This document shows, one piece after another, positions 37,901 through 45,164 of a stretch of DNA of 64,000 nucleotides. Each line of letters starts with the position of its first letter. Position 1 is the first letter of the stretch. The notes beneath the pieces are model-generated. The model made no database searches. It was given only the letters and a program-made list of their open reading frames with translations, and had not been told where the DNA came from. Both the position numbers and the translations under genes were made by a program. The stretch lies in NCBI RefSeq assembly GCF_022829685.1, contig NZ_JAKSYE010000118.1:1-64000 (forward strand). Direction: 5' to 3'. Source of the DNA: Methylobacterium sp. E-045 (GTDB taxonomy: Bacteria; Pseudomonadota; Alphaproteobacteria; Rhizobiales; Beijerinckiaceae).

Positions 37901-39004
37901 TTCGGGATGGGCATCGCGAAGCATGCGCGGAAGCTGCTCCGTCCACGTCTCGGAACCGGTGCGGAGGCTGTTCTGGCCCCAGGGGTCTTCGAGATAGAAT
38001 AGCTTCGGTCCGGTCTGGACGATCTGTCGTATGCTCGATGGGTCGCTGTTCGGATTGACCACGACGATATCGAGCGAGCCATTGCGCTTGCGCGCCTGGT
38101 CGCACAGCGCGCGTGCAGCCAGCGTCTTGCCCGTGCCGGATGATCCGGCGATCACAACCACATTCTTCTTTTCGAGCTGGCGGATCATGTCAGGGAAGTT
38201 TGTCGGCGCGACGAATGCGTCGAGCTCGGCGACACTCGCCAGAAATCCGCCATGGCTACGGATCGTACCGAGGAGATCGTTATAGGCCCAGACGCCTGGC
38301 GTAGTCCCCCGCATCCGAACCTTGGCTTCGTCACGGAGCGCCGTGAGGCATGGTCCTTGCCGATCCTTTGGCACCCGCAGGATTTCGGTCAGGATATGTT
38401 TAATCTCATATTCTAATAGCTTCGGCGACAGACCGGCATAGATGGCGACACGTCCTTCCGGGGCGTCGGGCAGAGTTTTACGGAGTGAGGCAGGGAAATC
38501 GTCTTTGCCGGTCGACTCTTCGAAATCTTCAACCAGCAGACTTCGAGCCTCGCGCGAGACATCGGCATTTGTCACCAGGATGTAGCGGGTGTCGGGATCG
38601 GCAAGATGATCTTTGGCTGGCGAGCGTCGCTTCCCATGCTTGAGCAGACGCTCAAACGCGGCGAGCGACCATGGATCCCCTCCGCGCAACTTAACCTGCA
38701 TGATCAATCGGGTGGCGACGCCCAACTGCGCCTGCGTCTGGACGTGGCCGGGATCATCGTCATCGAGCTCGACCTCGATATCCTCGGCATTCGCCGGCTC
38801 CAGCGTAATGCGTGTCGCTGATTTGGTGACAAAGAGGATTCGCAGAGCCGCAAGGATTGAGACGTCAAGCTGATAGTCATAACCGGCGAGCGCGGCTGTG
38901 GCGCCGGTATCGTTTCCCAGTGCGGGAGCAGTGCTAGCAGGTTCGTTCATCAGCGCATTGTAGATCAGATCGGAAACTGAAAGACAGTGGGGAGGGCAGG
39001 TCAT
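34958..39004 (-). CDS. Nuclease-STAND NTPase-HEAT protein, putative antiphage (Avs-like)
   Basis: A 1348-residue protein. Residues about 40-200 look like a PD-(D/E)xK/Cap4-type nuclease: GYDYQLDVSIL, then EDIEVEL (74-80) and MQVKLR (102-107). A P-loop follows, GSSGTGKT (287-294), with LFYLEDPWGQ (335-344) as the Walker B region, resembling the nSTAND3 class. From about residue 550 to the end it is helical, with HEAT-like repeats (for example ADARVIALQYLAG). This order, effector-STAND-sensor, is that of Avs antiphage proteins that cut DNA after recognising a phage protein. An in-frame ATG at 38950 may be the true start. It is next to insertion elements. Confidence 0.75.
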   Translation of the reverse strand: MTCPPHCLSVSDLIYNALMNEPASTAPALGNDTGATAALAGYDYQLDVSILAALRILFVTKSATRITLEPANAEDIEVELDDDDPGHVQTQAQLGVATRLIMQVKLRGGDPWSLAAFERLLKHGKRRSPAKDHLADPDTRYILVTNADVSREARSLLVEDFEESTGKDDFPASLRKTLPDAPEGRVAIYAGLSPKLLEYEIKHILTEILRVPKDRQGPCLTALRDEAKVRMRGTTPGVWAYNDLLGTIRSHGGFLASVAELDAFVAPTNFPDMIRQLEKKNVVVIAGSSGTGKTLAARALCDQARKRNGSLDIVVVNPNSDPSSIRQIVQTGPKLFYLEDPWGQNSLRTGSETWTEQLPRMLRDAHPENQYVVTSRSDMLLGAQAVVGLAPWSIELESDRYLNGRFGKIYDKRMDLLPPDLQSKVLSFRPDVLYALEKPLELDLFFANILSGRGEGENDGEWLRRLIGLAHRDAVEGVVDRFLSNVDKTGQSAVIWGVLAARGSFDRMQLIALMRTLRTSAPDLAVGLDKLVDTMIAARHLRQPTSSVAFAHPSVRAGFEKHLHEDWFRYETAFAAVLIALTTLPQPHANWGMETAARLIDEARRLVADVEGGAINFDVPAAAHAAIDGWLEASLLDPDTDFPKLLQLASDVGSPTSNPSELARWLLTNVKRGAAFFIDRWKAPTFPEEWYERISRDARSFPIAERFVRDQLSNEHGSYGAGFAAELDRIATGLEGAYLQAAHCLVGRGYVSNAEAVIAGALRDLPAFKAVFEAALEDLARDDATRMKNTERWRAIDDGECDYGIKEYFTSGNDEEGYSSGVIVEHYVEAVRAVGDWKALAGHNHASEFCYQWARAIQDADTGAPPSFEEMAAMFVAAKLGGREKDAWDAVCHHWHPYFREPLKQALTAGIPDQSDSRAAMACAMSVDRTLLAEAFTASPTAALRIAFLCDLIGTRRRYSRIQKAGLPSLLQTLEVPFREIGWALLRGASRSAPLSRQSIEVLGQAANTVPARILSEIMPLLIRAGEAPAELIRRWLTDTTDKDLAEAAASAAAEIGDEAAIALALRHPRADARVIALQYLAGRADSPFPAELLALAADPGCRVRRALVRALAAKPHPDHLSVLLRLTGDTWSDADPSHNEPDSFPIARDAVEALAAYEPLSSRICDQLIKLATATPDRALSQECLQVAAGRGSPAIRMKIRAIIGDRESGWLRLDALNALALADTIEPELLAPFTAERIMKLGPALATSAIVLVCRHAMLDDAVALCERMGHSNEKRSLAVLGAYVLHDREPAASDAILDLLPHGHPARRLFDVEEGHLPASALDGLGGIKLQQWVQRWLSDRIAKA

Positions 39005-39527
39005 GGCGCTTTCGCCGGCAGCGGTGACATAAGGAACAACTGGCTGCTACAAGCCACCACGCTCCAGATGTGCAATTTTGCCGTCTGCAATCAGACTAAG
39101 GGCAGCCAAACGGCTGGCATCGCGATTGCGTCAGGCAACTATCGCTGCTCGTCGCCCGAAAAGCGGTGTAGCTTCTTTTTTCCAGAGCTGGTCACGGACC
39201 GAGGCAGTCAGCACGCCCTGCGAACGGCTGCTCTTGGGATGCCTCTGCAAAGCTCGCAACGAAAATGATAGGTGAAGACCGGATAGTTGGGCTTCCGAAA
39301 CTGAACGTCCGCTACCGGGTGTCGAGCCGACTGCTGTTTTTTTGAGCGGATTGCTGAACGAGGCGGACGCGAGCTGCTGACCCTTTGCAGAAGAGCAGCA
39401 TTTCTGCTTCCGGGAACCTCGATACACTTGTCGAAAAGCGGCAGATGTCTAAGAGCAGCTTAGCTTTCTCGGATTGCAATATGAACAAAAGCTGCGTCCC
39501 TGCCGAGAGGGCAACGCCTCTCAAGCC
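39005..39527. other. Intergenic region next to the IS nest
   Basis: About 520 bases without a supportable gene. Short frames on both strands have no family resemblance. The stretch from 39370 to 39510 looks like non-coding filler between transposons. The left TA and terminal repeat of the IS630-type element begin at 39528. Confidence 0.5.
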
Positions 39528-39773
39528 TAGTGCACTGATTCAGACGGATGGTTCAGGGGCACGATTGAGTGCATCTAAGATGGCGGTTGCGGGTTTGGTC
39601 CAGACGAAGGGTCGGGCGCTGCGGTTGTGCTCGGCGATGTAGCGTTTGATGGCAGCCTAAAGATCGACGACACCGGTGAAGGTGCCCCGTTGCAGGCGGC
39701 GGCGCATGAGCGTGGAGAAGAAGCTTTCGACCGCATTGAGCCATGAGGCAGAGGTCGGGGTGAAGTGGAAGGT

Positions 39774-40202
39774 CTAGGTCGTAGAATCATAAGATCGGAT
39801 CCAGATGCGGACGGCTGCGAGTTTGACGCTGGCGAGATAGTTGGCTGGGTCCTTGTCGTAGCGGGCGGCTACTGCTCTGAAGTGTTTGATTTTGTTGAAG
39901 AAGCGTTCGACGAGATTGCGGTAGCGGTACAAGAATGAGCTGAAGGCCGGGACGTTCTTGCGGTTGGGCATCGGCCGGACGTTGGCCCACGCTCCCTGTT
40001 TCGCCAGACGGTCTCGCCGTTCGTCGCTGTCATAGGCTCGGTCGGCGAGCAGGGTCTGCCCCGGAACAAGCGCGCTGAGCATATCGTCCGAGGAGCGGCC
40101 GTCATGGGCCTGCCCCTCGGTCAGCTTGAGGGCGATGGGGCGGCCCTCGGCATCGACCAGGGCATGGATCTTGGTGGTCAGGCCGCCGCGCAAGCGACCC
40201 AT
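39774..40202 (-). CDS. IS5-family transposase, second frame (OrfB)
   Basis: 142 codons that carry the rest of the DDE domain: GLTTKIHALVDAEGRPIALKLT, LLADRAYDSD (second aspartate) and YRYRNLVERFFNKIKHFRAVA (catalytic glutamate). It is expected to be made as a fusion with the first frame by slippage. The TAG stop uses bases at the element boundary, so it is completed by the target sequence. The element may therefore still be active. Confidence 0.78.
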   Translation of the reverse strand: MGRLRGGLTTKIHALVDAEGRPIALKLTEGQAHDGRSSDDMLSALVPGQTLLADRAYDSDERRDRLAKQGAWANVRPMPNRKNVPAFSSFLYRYRNLVERFFNKIKHFRAVAARYDKDPANYLASVKLAAVRIWIRSYDSTT

Positions 40203-40616
40203 GCAACGGGATCGGGCGTCTTTTTTCTAGCGGTGGCAGCATGCTGGTGCACCCGCACGCTGGTGGCGTCGATCATCTGAATGTCGCCATCGTAAGCCTT
40301 TGACACGGCATCGAGAAGGCGATCCCACACCCCGGCCTTGCGCCACCACCGGAAGCGGTTGCCGCAGGTCGTTTGAGGTCCGTACCGCGCTGTGATGTCG
40401 GCCCAGGGCGCACCCGTACGCAGACGCCAAAAGATGCCATTGAGCACGCGCCGGTCGTCCACCCGCTCGACACCTCGTGTGTCCGTCGGCAGGACCGGCT
40501 TGATCACCGCCCATTCTGCATCCGTCAGATCAAACCGATCCATCGCCATCTCCTTCCAGAGAGGGAAAACCTGATGATCCTCATCCTGATCCAAAACCCG
40601 TTATGAGTTCACGACC
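39777..40616 (-). mobile_element. IS5-family (IS427-like) insertion sequence
   Basis: An 840-base element with terminal repeats GGTCGTAGAATCATAA (left) and, on the other strand, GGTCGTGAACTCATAA (right), 13 of 16 identical. Both ends are flanked by CTA/TAG, consistent with insertion into a CTAG/TA target. It carries two overlapping transposase frames joined by an A6G slippage site at about 40220. It has inserted into the IS630-type transposase gene. Confidence 0.8.
40178..40546 (-). CDS. IS5-family transposase, first frame (OrfA)
   Basis: Residues start MDRFDLTDAEWAVIKPVLP (ATG 40546, with GGAGATGG upstream; an ATG at 40594 extends it). It includes the N-terminal transposase domain LNGIFWRLRTGAPWADI and the first catalytic aspartate region IQMIDATSVRVHQHAA. 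It runs out of frame after an AAAAAAG run that allows a programmed shift into the second frame. It is typical of IS427-group elements. Confidence 0.78.
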   Translation of the reverse strand, partial: AMDRFDLTDAEWAVIKPVLPTDTRGVERVDDRRVLNGIFWRLRTGAPWADITARYGPQTTCGNRFRWWRKAGVWDRLLDAVSKAYDGDIQMIDATSVRVHQHAATARKKTPDPVAWVACAAA

Positions 40617-41756
40617 TAGCGTGATGGCGGGCAAGCCAGGAGCGCACCTCCGGGTGCTTGTGGCTTCCGTAGTTGTCGAGCACCACGTGGATCACCTTGC
40701 CCGCAGGGACCGCGGCCTCGACGGTGTTGAGGAAACGGATGAACTCACCGTGGCGATGGCGCTGCATGCAGCGGTCGAGCACCGTGCCGTCCAGGGCGGC
40801 GAGGGCGGCAAACAGCGTCGTGGTGCCGTGGCGGGTATAGTCGTTCGTCTACGCGGCCGGATGCCCGGGTCCGAGGGGCCGTCGGGGCGTGTGCGCTCCA
40901 GGGCCTGAATCTGGCTCTTCTCGTCAATGGACAGCACGACGGCATGGGTGGGCGGGTTCATGTAGAGACCAACCACATCCTCGACCTTCGCAGCGAAGTC
41001 CGGGTCGTGCGAACGCTTGAACGTGCGCACCCGGTGCGGCTGCAGGCGGTGCGCTTCCCAGATCCGTTGCACGGCACGCAAGGCGATCCCGACGCGCTTG
41101 GCCAGGGCGCGCCCGGTCCAGTGGGGGACCTCGTCCGGCGGCTCCGAACAGGTCAGTGCCAGTACTTCCGCCACCGTCCGCGTGGAATGCGACGGCGTGC
41201 CGGGTGGGCGGGTCTTGTCGCATAGCAGGCCCTCGACGCCCTCCTCGGCAAAGCGCTGCTGCCAGCGCCAGACCGCGGGCCGACTGACGCCGGCTTGCCG
41301 AGCCACCTCTTGCACGGTCAGGCGCTTGCCTGAAAGCGGGACGATCCGGGCGCGCAGAATGTGCTTGAGGGGACGGGAGCGGTCACCCGCGATCCCGGCC
41401 AACTGGGACATCGTGGCGTCATCAAGGAGTACACAGACAGTCTGAGCCATGGCCCAGACTCACACGCTTCACGACCCGCGTGAATCATCAGTCCGCGTCA
41501 CTGCACTAGCGTGAGCGTCATCGATAGCCGGGACGCAAACAGGATCGAAGTACGTGGCCTCAATGTTGAGTCACATAAGAGCCTTTCGTCATAGTACTTT
41601 AACGCGTCGCGGGCTTCTCTCGGAGAAGGCGGCAGGCGAGATTGTCATCAGGCAGAGGAATAATTTCCCTTAAAGTTAGTGGAATTATTCACCACGCGGG
41701 ATTCACTTTAATCAGAACTCAACGTAGAGTCGAAACGGAAAACAGGAGGACCGATC

Positions 41757-41984
41757 GTGGATGGGGATTCAGTACCGCCGGAAACGCCCGATATGTTCCT
41801 CATCGCCTTGGGGCAGAATCTCAAGGAAAAGAAAGGCATTGATGCCGAACTTGCGGCCATCCTGATGACGCACATTCTGAAAGCCGTTACAACGCAGAAT
41901 GCCGTCGCTCAAGCAAAGGAAGCCATTCTTAAACTCGCCGTCGAACGGGCGACTCCACCGAAGGTAGAGGCGATCAATGGCTGA
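41757..41984 (+). CDS. Small protein paired with the Rad50-like ATPase
   Basis: A 75-residue protein from GTG 41757, with AGGAGG (in aacaggagg) seven bases upstream. The sequence is mostly helical (DAELAAILMTHILKAVTTQ, AKEAILKLAVERA) without recognised motifs. It overlaps the ATPase gene by eight bases, so the two are almost certainly co-translated and may form a complex. No family is recognised. It could be an inhibitor, antitoxin-like partner or adaptor. Confidence 0.65.
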   Translation: MDGDSVPPETPDMFLIALGQNLKEKKGIDAELAAILMTHILKAVTTQNAVAQAKEAILKLAVERATPPKVEAING

Positions 41985-44457
41985 CCCCTATTATTTCCAT
42001 TCATTAAGCCTTGCTGGATTTCGAGCATATCTTCACCCGAAGACATTCGATTTTAGCAAAAAGAAATGCCTGGCGATCTTTGCGCCAAACGGTAGCGGCA
42101 AATCCAGTTTAATCGATGCTCTAGAGTTCATGTTCTCCAAGGATGGAACACTCGAACGGCTCGGACAGCGCACCGTCAACACCAAGGCTGGCCCTGCAGC
42201 ATTGGCGCACAATCTGACCGAAGAAGCGAAAATCGCGCCGACAGTTACGATTGACATGATCGCGGGCAAGGAGATCACGAATGGTAGTCGTGCTGCGGCC
42301 GGCCCAAAGCGAGCTATTCCAGCAGTAGCAACACTCGTGAATGCCTGTTTCGCGGTGCAACCAATCATTCGCGGCCATGCTCTCCGCACCTTCGTCGAGG
42401 TTCATACGCCAGAAGATCGCTACGCCGATGTGGCAAACTGGTTGCAACTCAGTCCATTGGTTGAGGTGCAGAAGAATCTTCGCTCGCTGCGCACTCAGGT
42501 GAGGGCTGCGGCCGACGACGAGACTGCGTTCATGCGCGTTGATACCCAACTCGCTAAGGCGACAATTCAGACGGTCAAAATTTGGGACGCAGCAGCGGTT
42601 ATCTCTCACGCCAATACGTTAATCCTTGCGCCACTTGACCCGGCGCTTGTCCTCACGACTCTGACTGCGCTAGATCCAGCCTATGTCGAACTGGAGGTGC
42701 GCGCCAAAGCGGAGGAGAATAAGATCGGACTTGCCAGCTTGCGTCAGATCCGCAATGCGGCTGAAAGCTTGTGGCAGGAGACGACTGACGTCGATCTTGG
42801 TGAGACCGTGTTCAGCGGCGCAGTCCCAACCTTTGATGCCGCCGTCACGAAGCTTGCGATGGCCGAACGCAAAGAAGCAGAGGAACGCGATAAGGCAGCC
42901 GGAACCGTGTTTCAGGCTTTGTGGAAAACCGCTGAGCCGTTCTTCGCCGAAGATGCGCCCGTACCTGATGTTTGTCCGATCTGCATCACACCGATTGCAG
43001 AAACGACGGCCGGAAGCCCCGAGGCGATCCGAGACCACCTTTCCAAACATCTCGAAAAATTGGCCGAATACGCTACCGCCAAGAAGAATCACGATAGCGC
43101 TAAGACCTCGGCGACTATGGCCCATACCCTACTGGTAGCATCACTGCCGGGGCTGATTGGCTCACTTGGGGATAGCGAAGCAGCGCTCAAATCAAAACTG
43201 ATCACTTATCAGGCTGGCGTCGCCGGTTGGCCGAAAAGTGCTGCGCCAGTTTCAGCCGACATTGCCGCATCGATCGCCAAATTACTGACTGCACTTGATA
43301 AAACTATTTCAGATATCGAGGGGACACAAGGGGATCACACCTATATCAAGGCTAAAGCGATGATTGATCGCCTGCTGGAGCTGGAAGCCGAACGGAATCT
43401 CGCGCTACTGACAAGCAGAGAGTTGGGGACGTTGTCCGAGGCGCTGACAGTGCAGGCAGCAACGATCTCGGCCGAGATCCGCAAGAAGGTCCAGGCACTG
43501 CTCAATAAGCTTCAGACGCCTATGAATGACATTTACAAGATGATCCAGGGCGCGGGCGCCAAGCCAATTCGATTGGAACTGCCAGGCGAGGACGATACCA
43601 ACCAGCAGCGTCTCAATCTGCTGATCGATTTTGCTGCAAACCGGAAAGGTGTGCAGCCAGGCGGCTATTTGAGCGACTCCCAAATCCATTCTGTAGCGTT
43701 GGCGCTGCGTATGGCGGCGATTAAGCAGTTCAACGTCGGTGCACCGATTATCGCCCTGGACGATATTGTCACCTCTTACGACGCCGATCACCGCCGTACC
43801 ATTGCCGGACTGATCGCTACCATATTCAGAGATTGCCAGGTCGTGATCACAACTCACGACGAGCGGTTTTTCAACTATCTGAAGGACCAGCTCGAAGCAA
43901 AAAATTGGCATTTCACACGTATCATTGGTCTTGACCCCGCATATGGACCGAGATTCGCAGACCATAAGATCAGCGATGACATGATAGAGGCTCGCTGGGC
44001 AAGCGGGCAATCGGCAGCCAATGAGATTCGTCAGGCCGAAGAGGAATGGCTGCTCGGCATATGCCGGGATTTTGGAGTCAGCGTCCGTATCCGAACTCTG
44101 GAAAAGGCCTATTCCTATGAGCGTAGTGAGTTGGCATCAGCGCTCGGCGGTTTGCTCAAGGACGCCAAGCTGGAACCATCGCTGGTGCCTGGCGTAAACA
44201 ACCGCTTTCTCACCAGCCTTGCGTCAGGCATGATCGAAAACTTTGGAAGCCATTTTCAGGATGTCCCCTACGGCGATGGGTCAATTGGCGATGAAAAGGC
44301 GCGATGGGACGAGTTCAAGTTGTTCCGTAGCCAGTTCGCCTGCAAGAAATGTAACCGCACCAAATTCCAGCGCCCCTTCATGCTGAAGAAACCGGTGTGT
44401 GCGCATGGTGGGTGTGAGGCTCAGTTCGAATTCGCAAATGCAGAAACGGCACGATAG
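41977..44457 (+). CDS. Rad50/SMC-like ABC ATPase with zinc hook and C-terminal zinc ribbon
   Basis: An 826-residue protein. Walker A is FAPNGSGKSS (35-44), the ABC signature LSDSQ (565-569), Walker B IIALDDIVTSYD (591-602) and the switch TTHDER (625-630). The middle is coiled-coil-like and contains one CPIC (333-336), as in Rad50 zinc hooks. After the ATPase head an extra domain of about 180 residues ends in CxxC (789-792) plus CxHxxC (808-813). No anticodon nuclease or TOPRIM motif was seen, so any effector would be the C-terminal domain or another protein. The location in an island of defence-like genes suggests DNA-end or phage sensing. I cannot place it in a named system. Confidence 0.75.
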   Translation: MADPYYFHSLSLAGFRAYLHPKTFDFSKKKCLAIFAPNGSGKSSLIDALEFMFSKDGTLERLGQRTVNTKAGPAALAHNLTEEAKIAPTVTIDMIAGKEITNGSRAAAGPKRAIPAVATLVNACFAVQPIIRGHALRTFVEVHTPEDRYADVANWLQLSPLVEVQKNLRSLRTQVRAAADDETAFMRVDTQLAKATIQTVKIWDAAAVISHANTLILAPLDPALVLTTLTALDPAYVELEVRAKAEENKIGLASLRQIRNAAESLWQETTDVDLGETVFSGAVPTFDAAVTKLAMAERKEAEERDKAAGTVFQALWKTAEPFFAEDAPVPDVCPICITPIAETTAGSPEAIRDHLSKHLEKLAEYATAKKNHDSAKTSATMAHTLLVASLPGLIGSLGDSEAALKSKLITYQAGVAGWPKSAAPVSADIAASIAKLLTALDKTISDIEGTQGDHTYIKAKAMIDRLLELEAERNLALLTSRELGTLSEALTVQAATISAEIRKKVQALLNKLQTPMNDIYKMIQGAGAKPIRLELPGEDDTNQQRLNLLIDFAANRKGVQPGGYLSDSQIHSVALALRMAAIKQFNVGAPIIALDDIVTSYDADHRRTIAGLIATIFRDCQVVITTHDERFFNYLKDQLEAKNWHFTRIIGLDPAYGPRFADHKISDDMIEARWASGQSAANEIRQAEEEWLLGICRDFGVSVRIRTLEKAYSYERSELASALGGLLKDAKLEPSLVPGVNNRFLTSLASGMIENFGSHFQDVPYGDGSIGDEKARWDEFKLFRSQFACKKCNRTKFQRPFMLKKPVCAHGGCEAQFEFANAETAR

Positions 44458-44539
44458 GAGGGCGATCGAAATTCGTTGAGCTGGCGACGCATTTTTGGTG
44501 AAAGGTAACGCTATTTGTTCGTGAAAGCGATGCTGAACC

Positions 44540-44995
44540 GCACACGCCCGTTAGCTGGGTCAACTACGAGGATGTCACGGACGTCACCGCGACGGCGTCA
44601 GTTTGCTTACCACCATCGTTCAGCAGATACGGTCCGGCCGGTTCCGTTCGAGTTGACTGAGACAGCCCGCGAGACGCAGGCGGCATGGCTAAAGCTGCGG
44701 GGACTGCGGGCCGGCGGCTCGCTTTTTCCGAGCCACTGCCGCCCGGGCCAGTACCTGATGACGCGCCAGTACGGCAGGCTCGTCCATGACTGGGTAGTGT
44801 TGATTGTCCTCGACCCAGCGGGATACGGCACGCACAGCATGCGGCGGAGGAAGGTCGCGCTAATCTATCAGCGGACTGGCAGCTTACCGGCCTGCCAGCT
44901 GCTCCTTAGGCATACCAAGCTTGAAGCACGGTATGCTAGCTAGGCATCAAAGCGCACGACGCACGCGTAATGTCACGGCAGACTGGCATTTGACG
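44540..44995 (+). pseudogene. Tyrosine recombinase (integrase) remnant
   Basis: Frames in succession give VNYEDVTDVTATAS, TIVQQIRSGR, VPFELTETARETQAAWLKL, SLFPSHCRPGQYLMTRQYGRLVHDW, AYGTHSMRRRK-like sequence and LLRHTKLE, then GIKAHDARVMSRQTGI near 44950-44995. These match the catalytic half of phage-type integrases. Two or more frameshifts and the missing N-terminal half and terminal YLG tyrosine region show it is dead. It may mark an old integration end of the island. Confidence 0.7.
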
Positions 44996-45164
44996 CTGAC
45001 CGAGGCGGCACCTTGAGTCGCGTCACATGACCTCTTTCTCAGAGAGGGAAGTTAAGTCGATATAGTTTACTGTCTATGAAACGGCCTTTTACGAAAATGT
45101 CCACTTTGCTGTTTTGTGTCCACATAATCACCAAGACAATCATTTTGGAAATTTAGTATTATAG

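Larger units (their letters stand above)
39540..41450 (-). pseudogene. IS630-family transposase, broken
   Basis: The 5' part (41450 down to about 40870) is intact, with the helix-turn-helix SGKRLTVQEVARQAGVSRPAVWRWQ and the first catalytic region VVLSIDEKSQIQALERTRP. A frameshift follows; the next frame reads DYTRHGTTTLFAALAALDG and IHVVLDNYGSHKHPEV (second catalytic aspartate). After the inserted element the remainder reads FHFTPTSASWLNAVESFF and ends at 39540, with one in-frame TAG in between. It cannot make a full transposase. Confidence 0.8.
39530..41506 (-). mobile_element. IS630-family element, interrupted by an IS5-family element
   Basis: Imperfect terminal inverted repeats begin GTGCACTGATTCAG at 39530 and, read on the minus strand, GTGCAGTGACGCGG at 41506. 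Each end is flanked by TA (39528-39529 and 41507-41508), the expected IS630 target duplication. The transposase runs on the minus strand and is split by the 840-base element at 39777-40616. Without that insertion the element would be about 1.1 kb, normal for the family. Confidence 0.75.
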
